DNA of 64,000 bases from TMED88 sp964515335 (GTDB taxonomy: Bacteria > Myxococcota_A > UBA9160 > UBA4427): contig CAZETS010000027.1 in the NCBI GenBank assembly GCA_964515335.1, positions 1-64,000 on the forward strand, given 5' to 3'. Made by a program: the position numbers and the translations under genes. The notes under the pieces were generated by a model. That model was not told the origin of the DNA, did not search any database, and worked only from the letters and a program-made list of their open reading frames with translations. Positions within the stretch are counted from its first letter, which is position 1. Every line of letters begins with the position of its first letter. Below are positions 51,770 through 62,608 of the stretch, piece by piece.

Positions 51770-52953
51770 GCGGCTACTCCCAGAATCTGCCGAGCGAGAT
51801 CGGTCGGTTCGGCGAGGTGCAGGTCCTGCGGCACTCGCTGGCCGTTCGCGATCCAGGTGAGCGGCGGACAACCCTCGTCGAGCAGGAGGTTGCCGATGCT
51901 GCCGAGATCGCGGCTCTCGTCGAGCTTGGTGATGACCATCTCGTCGGGCTCGAGGGCCCGGTAGCGCTCGAGGTCGCTCCGAAGGTCGACTTCCTTGTGG
52001 GTCGCGGGCAGCACCACGCAGACCCGCGCACGGGCGCCGAGGGCGTCGCGCAGCCGCAGCAGGTCGGGTACGGCGTCCGCGTCCTTGCGGCTGCGGCCGC
52101 TGGTGTCGACGAACACGGGCCGGCGCCCGAAGCGGCGCACCGATTCGGCGAGGCCCTCGGGCGAGACGGCGGCCGCGTAGGGGACGTCGAGCACCTTCGC
52201 GCAGGCCCGCAGTGGAGCCTCCGCGCCCATGCGGTGCACGTCGGTGCTCAGCAGCGCCGGACGCTCGTCGCCGCCCTCGGCACGCGCCGCCAGCTTGGCG
52301 AGGGTCGTCGTCTTCCCGCAGCCCGGCGGCCCCACGTAGAGCAGCGCACTCGCGTCGTCCGGACGAGGCGGCTCGAGCCGACCGTCGAGCCGGGACGCCA
52401 GCGCGTCGACGAGCGCCGCCAGATCGGGCGTCTTCTCCGAGCCGCTCGCCGCGCACGCCGATTCGGCGAGTGCCCGCGAGTGGCCGGCGTCGAGTCCGGC
52501 GGATCGCAGCGCATTCGTGGCGTCGTCGGGCGGCGGGCTCCGGCGCTCACCGGCCTCCCGGCGCAGCGTGCCGACCAGGCGCCGCAGCTCCTCGATCTCT
52601 TCGGCGAGCAGGCCCGTCGCACCGCCGTGGGCCTGGTGGCCGAGGCGGTCGACCGCCCCGCGCAGCGAGCGCAGCTCGCTCTCCATCGGGCCGACCAGCG
52701 CGCGCGCCAGTCGCAGGTCCTTCCAGGAGTCGTCCGGGCGGGCGCGGCCGGTCACGTCGCGCTCGTCGCCGTGCAGGGGTTCGCGTTCGGCGGCAGCGGT
52801 CACCTCGACGATCGGCCCGGCCAGCCGGCCGAACAATCCGCCGCCCCGCCGCACGGTCCGCTGCGAGATCACCAACGCGTCGGGACCGAGCTCTTCGCGG
52901 ACCTGGCGCAGCACGTCGGCCATGCTCGTGCCTTCGTATCGCTTAAGATGCAT
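51766..52953 (-). CDS. flhF: flagellar placement GTPase FlhF
   Basis: 395 aa SRP-type GTPase that sets polar flagellum site. Basic N domain starts HLKRYEGTSMADVLRQVREELGPDALVISQR. The G domain has G1 GPPGCGKTT (208-216), LLSTDVHRMGAEAPL, G3 VFVDTSGRS and G4 VITKLDESRDLGSIGNLL. Overlaps flhA by 11 nt. Together with FlhG it suggests one or few polar flagella. Confidence 0.94.
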   Translation of the reverse strand: MHLKRYEGTSMADVLRQVREELGPDALVISQRTVRRGGGLFGRLAGPIVEVTAAAEREPLHGDERDVTGRARPDDSWKDLRLARALVGPMESELRSLRGAVDRLGHQAHGGATGLLAEEIEELRRLVGTLRREAGERRSPPPDDATNALRSAGLDAGHSRALAESACAASGSEKTPDLAALVDALASRLDGRLEPPRPDDASALLYVGPPGCGKTTTLAKLAARAEGGDERPALLSTDVHRMGAEAPLRACAKVLDVPYAAAVSPEGLAESVRRFGRRPVFVDTSGRSRKDADAVPDLLRLRDALGARARVCVVLPATHKEVDLRSDLERYRALEPDEMVITKLDESRDLGSIGNLLLDEGCPPLTWIANGQRVPQDLHLAEPTDLARQILGVAA

Positions 52954-55006
52954 CGGCGAGCTCCACGCGACCCGCCGCCACGATGCGCGTCTCGGGCGGC
53001 ACTTCGTTGTGGGCCAGCACGGTCAGTCGCGGCGACACGCGGGCCAACAGCTGTGCGAGCGGTGCGCGGAGGGCCTGCGGGATCAGCAGGACCGGGTCGC
53101 GCGTCGCACCGGCGGCGGGCGTGCTGCCGAAGCTCCGCTCGATTCCCTTGATGAGCCGATCGAGCATTCCGGCATCGACGGCGAGGTACGAACCGCTCTC
53201 GGTTCGCCTCACCGCCGAGCGCAGGTTCTCCTCGATGCGATCGTCGAGGGTCACGACGCGCAGCAAGCCGTCGTCGCCGACGTGCGGTCGCACCAGCGTG
53301 CGGCCGAGCCGCTCGCGCACCAGATCGGTGAGCAGGTCGGGGTCCTGGATGCGCGGCGCGTTCTCGGCGAGCACCTCGAGGATCGAGCCCAGGTCGCGGA
53401 TCGACACGCCGCACTCGAGCAGCGATCGCAGCGTGCGGTGCAGCACCGACACGGACACGATCGAGGGCACCACCTCCTCGACCACCTCGGGCGCCTTCTC
53501 GGCGAATGCGTCGAGCAGCTCCTTGACGTGCTGGCGGGTCAGCAGCTCGGCGGCATGCCCGCGAATCACCTCGGCGAGATGCGTGGCGATGGCCGACGAA
53601 GCGTCGACCACCGAATAGCCGGCCGCCTCGGCCTGGCCCCGGTGGCGATCCTCGACCCAGACCGCCGGCAGGCCGTAGGTGGGGTCGCGGGTCACGATGC
53701 CCTCGATTGCCGGGGCGTCTTCGCCGGGATGCAGCGCCAGCGCGCGGCCGGCCGGAATGTCGGCGGCGGCGATCGGATCGCCGCGCAGCAGGATCGAGTA
53801 GCCGCCGGTTCCGAGCTGGAGATTGTCGCGGATGTGAACGAGTGGGACGACGAAGCCCAGCTCGCGGGCGAGCTGCGCCCGCACCGCGCGAATGCGGTTC
53901 AGGAGCTCGCCCCCGCGCGCGGGATCGGTGAGCGGGATGAGCCCGTAGCCGATCTCGAGCTCGATGTCGTCGACCGCCAGGGCCTCGCGAATGCGCGAGG
54001 CTTCGGTCTCGGTCGGATCGACGCTCGGCGCCTCGGTTTCCGCCGGCTCCTCCTCGGTGGTCTGAGGCTTGAGCCGCGCCAACGCGCCGACTCCGCCTGC
54101 CAGCAGCGCGAACGGCGCGAAGGGGAAGCCGGGGGCGAGGGCCAGGATGCCGAGCATGCCCGCGACCATCGTCATGGCGCGCGGCTGGATGAGCACCTGG
54201 GTGCGGAGCTCTTCGGCCAGCGGCGCGCCGGCGGCCGCGCGGCTCACCACCATGCCGGTGGCGGTCGACACGAGCAGGGCGGGCACCTGGCCGACCAGCC
54301 CGTCGCCGACGGTCAGCACCGTGTACGTCTCGAGCGCATCGATGATCGGCATACCGCGCTGGAGCACGCCGACGCCGAGCCCGCCGAGGATGTTGATGCC
54401 CATGATGAGCAGGCCGGCGATTGCGTCGCCCTTGACGAACTTGCTCGCGCCGTCCATGGCGCCGTAGAAGTCCGCCTCCATCTGGACCTCACGGCGCCGC
54501 CGCTTCGCCTCGGCGTCGTCGAGGATGCCCTGATTGAGGTCGGCGTCGATCGCCATCTGCTTGCCCGGCATGGCGTCGAGGGTGAAGCGAGCGGCCACCT
54601 CGGCGATGCGGCCCGCGCCCTTGGTGATGACGACGAAGTTGATCACCACGAAGATCACGAAGAGGATGATCCCGATGAGGTAGTTGCCGCCCACCGTGAT
54701 GTCGCCGAAGGCCTGGATGACTCGCCCCGCTGCGTCGGGGCCCTCGCTGCCGTGGACGAGGATCAGCCGGGTGCTGGCCACGTTCAGGCCCAGGCGCAGC
54801 AGCGTGACGATCAGCAGCAGGCTCGGAAAGACGGAGAAGTCGAGCGGGCGCTCGGTATAGAGGGCGATCATCAGCACCAGCACGCCCACCGTGATCGACA
54901 ACGACAGCAGGAAGTCCATCACGGGCGCCGGCAGCGGCACCACCATCAGGGCGAGCACCCAGAAGAACGCGGCGGCGAGGCCCAGTTCGGAGCGTCGGAC
55001 GTTCAC
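52943..55006 (-). CDS. flhA: flagellar export gate protein FlhA
   Basis: 687 aa. Eight hydrophobic helices in the first about 320 residues. FHIPEP-family signature RIAEVAARFTLDAMPGKQMAIDADLN lies at about 140-165. Cytoplasmic C domain with VPLVHIRDNLQLG...GYSILLRGDPIA, AGYSVVDASSAIATHLAEVI and LTRQHVKELLDAF. The GTG at 55006 overlaps the flhB stop (GTGA) with GGGAGG 7 nt before it, better than the GTG at 55021. Confidence 0.95.
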   Translation of the reverse strand: MNVRRSELGLAAAFFWVLALMVVPLPAPVMDFLLSLSITVGVLVLMIALYTERPLDFSVFPSLLLIVTLLRLGLNVASTRLILVHGSEGPDAAGRVIQAFGDITVGGNYLIGIILFVIFVVINFVVITKGAGRIAEVAARFTLDAMPGKQMAIDADLNQGILDDAEAKRRRREVQMEADFYGAMDGASKFVKGDAIAGLLIMGINILGGLGVGVLQRGMPIIDALETYTVLTVGDGLVGQVPALLVSTATGMVVSRAAAGAPLAEELRTQVLIQPRAMTMVAGMLGILALAPGFPFAPFALLAGGVGALARLKPQTTEEEPAETEAPSVDPTETEASRIREALAVDDIELEIGYGLIPLTDPARGGELLNRIRAVRAQLARELGFVVPLVHIRDNLQLGTGGYSILLRGDPIAAADIPAGRALALHPGEDAPAIEGIVTRDPTYGLPAVWVEDRHRGQAEAAGYSVVDASSAIATHLAEVIRGHAAELLTRQHVKELLDAFAEKAPEVVEEVVPSIVSVSVLHRTLRSLLECGVSIRDLGSILEVLAENAPRIQDPDLLTDLVRERLGRTLVRPHVGDDGLLRVVTLDDRIEENLRSAVRRTESGSYLAVDAGMLDRLIKGIERSFGSTPAAGATRDPVLLIPQALRAPLAQLLARVSPRLTVLAHNEVPPETRIVAAGRVELADAS

Positions 55007-56097
55007 TGCGTGGCCTCCCACTCACGCCCGCGCCGGGCGTCGACGCGATAGACGAACGCCAGCACCTCGGCGACCGCCTGGAAGAGCGATTCGGGAATCA
55101 TCTCGCCGACCCGGCCGGTCTTCCACAGCACGCGCGCGAGCGGCGGGTTCTCGACGATCGGAACGTCGTGGCGCCGGGCTTCTTCGCGAATTCGTTTTGC
55201 GACGTGATTGCGGCCCTTGGCCAGCACCTTCGGCGCATCCAGCTCGCGCTTGTACTGCAGTGCCACCGCATAGTGGGTGGGGTTGGTGACGACGACGCTC
55301 GCGTCGGCGACGGCCTCGATCATGCGGGTGCGCGACATCTCCTGCTGCATGGCCCGCATCCGGCTGCGGACGTGAGGGCTTCCCTCACGCTCCTTGACCT
55401 CGTCGCGTACCTCCTTGCGCGTCATCCTGAGTCGCTTGGCGTGTCGCCAGCGTTGGTAGACGAGATCGATCGCGGCCATCACCGTCAGAAAGGCGAGGCT
55501 CGCGAAGGCGACCTGTCGGGCGAGGCGACCCGCCACGACCAGGCTCTCGGCAATAGATACGTGGAGGAGTCCGGTGATCAGCTCGATCGCCGTCGCGATG
55601 ACGAACCAGGTGATCGTCCCGACGACGGAGACCTTGAAGAGGGACTTGCCGAGGTCGAAGAGGCGATCCGGGTCGAAGAAGCGCTTGAAGCCACTCACCA
55701 GGCTGAGACGCGAGGCCTTAGGGGCGAGCGCCTCGAGGGAGAAGAGAGGTCCGATCTGTGCCAGCGCCGACCCGCCGCCCGCCAGGCCGAGGAGCACCAT
55801 CAGCGGCAGCACGCCGATGGCCGCGTGGCCGACCGAGTTGTAGAGCGCGGCCTGGAAGTCGCCGAAGCCGTCGAGTCCGCTCCCGGCACGGCTCCACGAT
55901 GCCTCCGCGACCGCGGCCACCTTCAAGACGAGCGCTCCGCCGAGCATGGGCCCGGCGAGCCCGGCGGCGACCCAGAGTATGGCGACGCTCTGCAGCTCCC
56001 GGCTCTGGGCCACCTGGCCCTTGCGCCGCGCGTCTTCCTTTTTCTTGGGCGTAGCCGGCTCGGTCCGCTCCGCCATGTCGGTGCGTTCGTCGGCCAT
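55003..56097 (-). CDS. flhB: export apparatus switch protein FlhB
   Basis: 364 aa. N-terminus with EPATPKKKEDARRKGQVAQSREL, four membrane helices (about 36-60, 92-112, 155-178, 196-214). The autocleavage motif NPTH is at 272-275, followed by YAVALQYKRELDAPKVLAKG and NPPLARVLWKTGRVGEMIPESLF. It switches export from hook to filament proteins with FliK. Adjacent to fliR with no gap. Confidence 0.96.
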   Translation of the reverse strand: MADERTDMAERTEPATPKKKEDARRKGQVAQSRELQSVAILWVAAGLAGPMLGGALVLKVAAVAEASWSRAGSGLDGFGDFQAALYNSVGHAAIGVLPLMVLLGLAGGGSALAQIGPLFSLEALAPKASRLSLVSGFKRFFDPDRLFDLGKSLFKVSVVGTITWFVIATAIELITGLLHVSIAESLVVAGRLARQVAFASLAFLTVMAAIDLVYQRWRHAKRLRMTRKEVRDEVKEREGSPHVRSRMRAMQQEMSRTRMIEAVADASVVVTNPTHYAVALQYKRELDAPKVLAKGRNHVAKRIREEARRHDVPIVENPPLARVLWKTGRVGEMIPESLFQAVAEVLAFVYRVDARRGREWEATQ

Positions 56098-56874
56098 CTA
56101 CCCCGTCCCCAACAGGCTGGCGAGCACGTGGCCCGTCGAGTCGATGAGCGCGTCCGCGATCGCCTCGCCGAGCACGTTGGCGATCAGCGCGAAGATGACC
56201 AGCGTCAGCGCGATGTTTGCCGGCAGCTGCAGCGCCATCAGGTTGAGCTGCGGAATCGCCCGGCCCAGGATGCCGACGCCGACGTTGGTGACCAGCATCA
56301 TCACGGTGAGGGGCGCGGCCAGGCGCGCCGCGACCTCGTAGAGGCTGCTCCCCAGACTCGCGATGAAGGCGAACACCTCACTCGGCAACGCGGCGCCGCC
56401 GATCGGCAGCCGGTCGTAGGAGGCCGCGATGCCTCGGATGAGCGCGTGATGGCCGTCGACGGCCAGGAAGACCACCATGGCGAAGATCTGCAGCACTACG
56501 CCGAGCACCGCCGAAGACGCGCCACTCGACGGATCGATCGCGTTGGCCGCCCCGAGGCCGCCCTGGATCGAGACGATCTCGCCGACCGGCGCGAACACGT
56601 CGAAGATCACGCGCAGCCCAAAGCCGAGGGCGCTGCCGATCAGCCCTTCGCGGGCGACGAGGCCGGCCATCTCGATCGGCCCGGGATTGCCCACGGCGGC
56701 ATGAGCGGCGGCGATCGGCGAGATCAGCAGGGCGAGCACCACGGCGATCATCACGCGCACGCGCATCGGCACGCCAGCGTGGCCGAAGATCGGCGCCGTC
56801 AGCATGAAGGCGATCAGCCGGGCCGAGGCCAGCGGAAGCGCGTAGAGCAGGGCGGCCGGGGCTTCGAGCGTCAT
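56098..56874 (-). CDS. fliR: flagellar biosynthesis protein FliR
   Basis: 258 aa, six hydrophobic segments. ASARLIAFMLTAPIFGHAGVPMRVRVMIAVVLAL (split), GPIEMAGLVAREGLIGSALGFG, GPVGEIVSIQGGLGAANAIDPSSGASS-type motif and NVGVGILGRAIPQLNLM are conserved. Part of the FliPQR export channel. ATG at 56874 overlaps the fliQ stop. Confidence 0.93.
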   Translation of the reverse strand: MTLEAPAALLYALPLASARLIAFMLTAPIFGHAGVPMRVRVMIAVVLALLISPIAAAHAAVGNPGPIEMAGLVAREGLIGSALGFGLRVIFDVFAPVGEIVSIQGGLGAANAIDPSSGASSAVLGVVLQIFAMVVFLAVDGHHALIRGIAASYDRLPIGGAALPSEVFAFIASLGSSLYEVAARLAAPLTVMMLVTNVGVGILGRAIPQLNLMALQLPANIALTLVIFALIANVLGEAIADALIDSTGHVLASLLGTG

Positions 56875-57143
56875 GGCGACGTGCCCGCGGCCACCTGGGC
56901 CAGTAGCCGCGCCGAGAAGTCGACGAGAGTCGTCATCATCCAAGGGAAGATCACGGCGAAGACCAGCATCGTGAGAACGATCTTCGGCACGAAGGTGAGC
57001 GTCTGCTCGTTGACCTGCGTGGCCGCCTGCAGGATCGAGATGATCAGGCCCGATACGAGTGCGGTGCCGAGGACCGGCGCGGACACCATCAGTCCGAGCA
57101 GCATCGTCTCCTGAAGCAGCGTGCTGACGTGTTCGATGCTCAT
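56871..57143 (-). CDS. fliQ: flagellar biosynthesis protein FliQ
   Basis: 90 aa, two membrane helices (about 12-35 and 52-75). LLQETMLLGLMVSAPVLGTALVSGLIISILQAATQVNEQTLTFVPKI (split) is the FliQ signature. Sits between fliP and fliR as expected. Confidence 0.94.
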   Translation of the reverse strand: MSIEHVSTLLQETMLLGLMVSAPVLGTALVSGLIISILQAATQVNEQTLTFVPKIVLTMLVFAVIFPWMMTTLVDFSARLLAQVAAGTSP

Positions 57144-57151
57144 CGTCGGTC

Positions 57152-58252
57152 CTACGAAAGCCCCATCACGAGCGAGCTGATGACGCGGTTCCAGCCGTCC
57201 ATCAGCACGAACAGCATCAGCTTGAAGGGGAGCGAGATCACGATCGGCGGCAACACGATCATGCCCATCGAGATCAGCATCGAGGCGATCACCAGGTCGA
57301 TCACGAGGAACGGCAGGTAGACCAGGAAGCCGATTTCGAACGCGGTGCGCAGCTCGCTGATCATGAAGGCCGGCAGCAGCGTGAAGAGGGAGATCTCGTC
57401 GCTCGACGTCTTCGTTGCTTCGCTCTTCTGCAGTGAGGCGAAGAGCGCGAGGTCGCTCTCGCGGGTGTGGGCGGACAGGAAGCGGCGGACCGGTGCGACC
57501 GCACGGGTCGTCGCCGTGGAGGCGTCGATCTCCTGGGCCACGTAGGGCTCGTAGGCCTCGCTGCGAATCCGCTCGCCGATCGGCGCCATGACGAAGAGGG
57601 TGGTGAAGAGCGCGAGCCCGACGAGCACCTGGTTGGGCGGCAGCTGCTGGAGACCGATCGCCTGACGGAGCAGCGCAAGCACGATCACGATGCGCGTGAA
57701 GCAGGTGGCCATCAGCAGCAGGGCCGGGGCGATCGAGACGAGCGTCATCAGGGCGACGATCTCGAGCGTCGAGGAGATCTCGTCGGGGCCGGTGAGCCCG
57801 GGCAGGTCGATGGCGATCGTCTCGGCGCCGGTCGCCGAAGCCGGAGCGGCCTGGGCGCTGGCGAGGGCCGGTGTCAGCACCAGCGCGAGGAACGTGAGTG
57901 TCCGGAGGCTGCGCGACAGCCGCGTCCAGCCCGCCGGGCCGGCCGCGGGTCGGGTCGCATCGCCGGCATCCCGCTGCGGCGCCGCGTCCGAGTCGGGCCG
58001 GTCGCTGTCTGCAGGGGCGTCGCCGAGCTCGCCGAGCAGCGTGATCCCCGCCTCGCTGCTGCCGACGAGCAGACGCTTGCCCTCGACCCGAACGAGACAG
58101 AGCCGCTGCCGCGACGACAGCGCCTGGACCGTCTCGATCTCGATCGCGTTGCCGCGCCCGCCCTTGGCGTTGAAGCCGCCGCGCACCAGCACGAAGCGGA
58201 GCAGCGAAATCGACGCCAGGACGATCAGCAGTGCCGAGCCCGTCTCGATCAA
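57152..58252 (-). CDS. fliOP: FliO-FliP fusion, flagellar export channel
   Basis: 366 aa joining two normally separate proteins. Residues 1-80 are FliO: TM (about 6-24), then GNAIEIETVQALSSRQRLCLVRVEGKRLLVGSSEAGITLLGEL (split). A Asp/Pro/Ala-rich linker (about 80-110) leads to FliP, with its own signal-like helix (about 115-135, TLTFLALVLTPALASAQA). LVSIAPALLLMATCFTRIVIVLALLRQAIGLQQLPPNQVLVGLALF (split) and the C-terminal SMGMIVLPPIVISLPFKLMLFVLMDGW are FliP hallmarks. Start is TTG at 58252 with GGGAGAGG before it. The frame is open throughout, so it is not an assembly artefact. Confidence 0.9.
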   Translation of the reverse strand: MIETGSALLIVLASISLLRFVLVRGGFNAKGGRGNAIEIETVQALSSRQRLCLVRVEGKRLLVGSSEAGITLLGELGDAPADSDRPDSDAAPQRDAGDATRPAAGPAGWTRLSRSLRTLTFLALVLTPALASAQAAPASATGAETIAIDLPGLTGPDEISSTLEIVALMTLVSIAPALLLMATCFTRIVIVLALLRQAIGLQQLPPNQVLVGLALFTTLFVMAPIGERIRSEAYEPYVAQEIDASTATTRAVAPVRRFLSAHTRESDLALFASLQKSEATKTSSDEISLFTLLPAFMISELRTAFEIGFLVYLPFLVIDLVIASMLISMGMIVLPPIVISLPFKLMLFVLMDGWNRVISSLVMGLS

Positions 58253-58285
58253 CCCACCTCTCCCTGCAGCGCGGGTCGCGCGGCA

Positions 58286-58633
58286 TCAGCTCGCGTCACG
58301 TTCGGACTCCTCGTGGATCAGCTGGGTGACGCGAACTCCGATCCGATCGTCGACCAGCGTGATCTCACCACGCGCGACCACGCGTCCGTTCACCAGGATG
58401 TCGGCCGGATCGCCCGAGAGCCGGTCGAGAGGAATGACCGAGCCGCGGGCAAGCTGCAGCACCTCCTTGACGAGCATCCGTGTCGATCCGAGCTCGACCG
58501 TGACGTCGAGCGGCACGTCGATCACGAAGTCGAGCGAGGCGGCGCCCGCGCGAGCGGACGAATCGCCCGGCGCGGGGGCGGCGGGCGATTGCTCGGTGGT
58601 CGCGGATCCGGGGACGTTCTCTTCGGCGCTCAC
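58286..58633 (-). CDS. fliN: flagellar motor switch protein FliN
   Basis: 115 aa. C-terminal SpoA domain: FVIDVPLDVTVELGSTRMLVKEVLQLARGSVIPLDRLSGDPADILVNGRVVARGEITLVDDRIGVRVTQL (split, about 36-107). The N-terminal third is disordered and Ala/Pro-rich. GTG start overlaps the fliM stop. C-ring component with FliM. Confidence 0.95.
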   Translation of the reverse strand: MSAEENVPGSATTEQSPAAPAPGDSSARAGAASLDFVIDVPLDVTVELGSTRMLVKEVLQLARGSVIPLDRLSGDPADILVNGRVVARGEITLVDDRIGVRVTQLIHEESERDAS

Positions 58634-59571
58634 AGCTCCTCCAGTACGCGGACGGCCAGCTTCTTGTCCAGCGAGCCCCGCTCGGCGCGAAACTTCGGCT
58701 GGTCGCCCACGCGAATCAGCAGATCACCCGCACCGCTCGTCTGCAGCGGGATCTCCGTGCCCGGGTGCAGGTCGGCCACTTCCGACAGCGAGAGCTTCGC
58801 CCGCCCGATCTCCACGTGGACATCGACGGCGACCTCGAGCAACTCGTCCTGCAGCTGTACCGGCCGCGAAGGCGCGCTCAGGAGATCGCGCCGTTTCTCG
58901 ACGCTTCCGCTCTCGACGATGCCGGAGGGCAGGGCGATGCGTAGTCGCCCGAGATCGCCGAGCCCGCTCACGTCGAAGCTCGCGACGAGATGAGCTCGCG
59001 AGGCGCGGTCGAGCAGGGCGCTGGGAGGCTCGAGGCCCGACACACGCACCTCGCCGGCGATCGAGTCGGGCAACGACGAGGCGAGGGTGGCCGCCAGCTC
59101 GCCGGCGGCACGCTGCATGAAGCGCTCCTCGATGCGGGTGTAGGGCCGGTCCGGAACCTGCGGCTCGCCGGATCGGGGCTTGGCGCCGAAGGCCAGCATC
59201 ATCCAGTCGAAGAGGAAGGGGCGGTTGAGCTGTATGTAGGCGTCGGCCTGGCCGTTGCCCAGATGGACGCGCGCCACTCGGTCTTCGGACATCATCGCCG
59301 CACCGAAGTCGCGCAGCGAGATCTCTTCCCACTGCGTGAGCTCGAATCCGATGGCGGACTGGAAAAGCGTCGACAGACCGCGTCCCTGCTCCTCGGCGAA
59401 GACGCTGGCGATCCGAACGAGCTCGCTGCGAACGCCGGTCGTCGGCATCAGGCCCACGGGCCGGCGCGTCTGGCGCACCTGTTCGTTGCGGGCGCTCTCT
59501 GCCATCGACTCGAGCAGGGCGCCGAGCTCCTCGCGCGAGAGCAGGGCGTCGAGTGCGGGCGCTTCGCTCAT
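58630..59571 (-). CDS. fliM: flagellar motor switch protein FliM
   Basis: 313 aa. N-terminal LSREELGALLESM takes the place of the CheY-binding LSQxEIDALL peptide. Middle CheC-like domain (FAEEQGRGLSTLFQSAIGFELTQWEEISLRDF) and PFLFDWMMLAFGAKP, then a SpoA C-domain (AVDVHVEIGRAKLSLSEVADLHPGTEIPL). Overlaps fliL by 4 nt. Confidence 0.93.
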   Translation of the reverse strand: MSEAPALDALLSREELGALLESMAESARNEQVRQTRRPVGLMPTTGVRSELVRIASVFAEEQGRGLSTLFQSAIGFELTQWEEISLRDFGAAMMSEDRVARVHLGNGQADAYIQLNRPFLFDWMMLAFGAKPRSGEPQVPDRPYTRIEERFMQRAAGELAATLASSLPDSIAGEVRVSGLEPPSALLDRASRAHLVASFDVSGLGDLGRLRIALPSGIVESGSVEKRRDLLSAPSRPVQLQDELLEVAVDVHVEIGRAKLSLSEVADLHPGTEIPLQTSGAGDLLIRVGDQPKFRAERGSLDKKLAVRVLEEL

Positions 59572-60069
59572 TGAACCACGAACTCCGTGAACAGGATCGA
59601 CTCGACGCGACCCTCGGGCAGCAGGCGGTTGATGCGCTGGCCGATGTCGTCCTTCAGCAGCGCCTTGCCTTCGAACTCGGCGACGTCGGCGAGGCGCTTG
59701 CTCGAGAGCAGCAGGATGATGGTGTCGCGGACCTGCGGCCGACGGGACTCGAGCTCGTCTCGGGTGGCCATCGAGTCGGCCTCGAGCTCGACCTTGAGCT
59801 TGAGGAATCGCGCGTAGCTGTCTCCGCCCACGTTCACGACGAACGGCTCGAGGGAGAGGAGGCGGTCCTGGTAGCTCTCGGGGGCCTTCGGCTCCCCGTC
59901 CTCGGTGGTCGCTTCCTCACTGCTGCCGTTCGACTGATCGCGTTGGTCGAGCACGAAGTAGGCGGCGCCTGCGCCGGCCGCCAGCGAGAGCAGCATCACG
60001 ATCAACATGACGAGCAGACCGGGTCCGCCCTTGCCGGACGGTGCTTCCGCGGTCTCGTTGGCTTCTTCA

Positions 60070-60077
<8 letters not shown>
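59568..60077 (-). CDS. fliL: flagellar basal body-associated protein FliL
   Basis: 169 aa, one TM near residues 19-43 (GLLVMLIVMLLSLAAGAGAAYF). Periplasmic domain: LLSLEPFVVNVGGDSYARFLKLKVELEADS, RPQVRDTIILLLSSKRLADVAEFEGKALLKDDI and the end RVESILFTEFVVQ. Stabilises stator units. Overlaps the upstream regulator stop by 8 nt. Confidence 0.93.
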
Positions 60078-61575
<1,498 letters not shown>

Positions 61576-61825
61576 GCCAATGACCACCAATCCATTCGAA
61601 GGTTTTCGACTTGCATTGCGAATTTCAGGAAGTTCGTTCAAGTTGCTTGCGCCTGATCGCAATATGCATGCTGGATCGGCCGAGGTGATGTGCACCTTGA
61701 AGGGTGTTTTGGGAAAATTCTTCTCTCACTGAAACACCCGATGGCGATTCAGTCGAACACCCGATGCCGAATTGCGGGCGCACCGGACCCCTGAATGCGG
61801 CGATCCCGGACGTTCGCGCGCCGAA
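61576..61825. other. 250-bp AT-richer region between motB and the activator gene
   Basis: No gene. AT-rich relative to its neighbours. Minus strand CAGCATGCATATTGC (61659-61673) has sigma-54 spacing but AG instead of GG at -24. Direct repeats at 61731-61773. The likely promoter of the fliL operon is here. Confidence 0.5.
61731..61773. repeat. two 20-bp direct repeats, 23 bp apart
   Basis: GAAACACCCGATGGCGATTC (61731-61750) and CGAACACCCGATGCCGAATT (61754-61773) share 15 of 20 bases at about two helical turns. A GGGTGTTT inverted partner is at 61702-61709. Possible operator or terminator arm for the motB end. Confidence 0.5.
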
Positions 61826-62608
61826 TCAGCGCGAAGCGGTTTGCTGGAGTTCCGGGTTCTGCTTCGGCGTCTTCGCGCGGCGGAAGACGAACTCGACGCG
61901 TCGGTTGCGTTCGCGGTTCGCGTCGGAGTCGTTGGGGAGCAGGGGGCGCATCGCCGCGTAGCCGCTCACGTTGAGCCGCTTGGGGTCTACGTTCTTCACG
62001 CGGGTCAGGTAGTCGAGCACGCTGATCGCGCGCCCGGTCGAAAGGTGCCAGTTCGACATGCCGCTGCCGGTGGCGGCGGGGGTCACGTCGGTGTGGCCCT
62101 CGATGGAGACGAGCTCGGGCACGGCCGCGATGAGCCGTGCGATCTCGTTCAGCAGGACGAACGACTCGGGTCGGAGCTCGATCGATCCCGCGTCGAAGAG
62201 CAGCTGGCCGACGACGCGCACCACCACGCCCCCCTCGGCCTCGTCGACCTCGACGAGGTTCTCGAGGTCGAGGCGCTGAACGAGCGTCTCCACCTCGGCG
62301 CGCAGAGCGGACGAGTTGGGGCCGGTCTGGCAGAGCTCCAGGGCGACGACCCGAGGCAGCCCGGCATCGTCGAGATCGAAGGGATTGATGCGCGGGGCCC
62401 CGTCGAACTCCTGGAGGGCGATCGCGTTGCCCAGCGCATCGCGCAGCGACTCGACGGCAGCCGAGAACTTGATCACGTCCATGTTGGCGAAGGAGAGGAT
62501 CAGAACGAAGAAGGTCAGCAGCAGACTCATCATGTCTGCGAAGGTCGCCATCCAGACGGGCGCCCCCTCCTCGTCGGATCCGCCTGGGGCGTCCTCTTCT
62601 TCGATCAC
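61826..62608 (-). CDS. motB: stator protein MotB
   Basis: 260 aa. Single TM with the ion-binding Asp in TFADMMSLLLTFFVLILSFANMD (D25). C-terminal OmpA-like peptidoglycan-binding domain: LLFDAGSIELRPESFVLLNEIARLI, VSIEGHTDVTPA, LSTGRAISVLDYL and NRERNRRVEFVF. Overlaps motA by 4 nt. Ion type cannot be read. Confidence 0.95.
   Translation of the reverse strand: MIEEEDAPGGSDEEGAPVWMATFADMMSLLLTFFVLILSFANMDVIKFSAAVESLRDALGNAIALQEFDGAPRINPFDLDDAGLPRVVALELCQTGPNSSALRAEVETLVQRLDLENLVEVDEAEGGVVVRVVGQLLFDAGSIELRPESFVLLNEIARLIAAVPELVSIEGHTDVTPAATGSGMSNWHLSTGRAISVLDYLTRVKNVDPKRLNVSGYAAMRPLLPNDSDANRERNRRVEFVFRRAKTPKQNPELQQTASR

Noticed and set aside
61659..61673. Fifth sigma-54 promoter before the activator gene
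   Set aside because: Spacing fits, but -24 is AG instead of GG; kept only as a note in the region entry.
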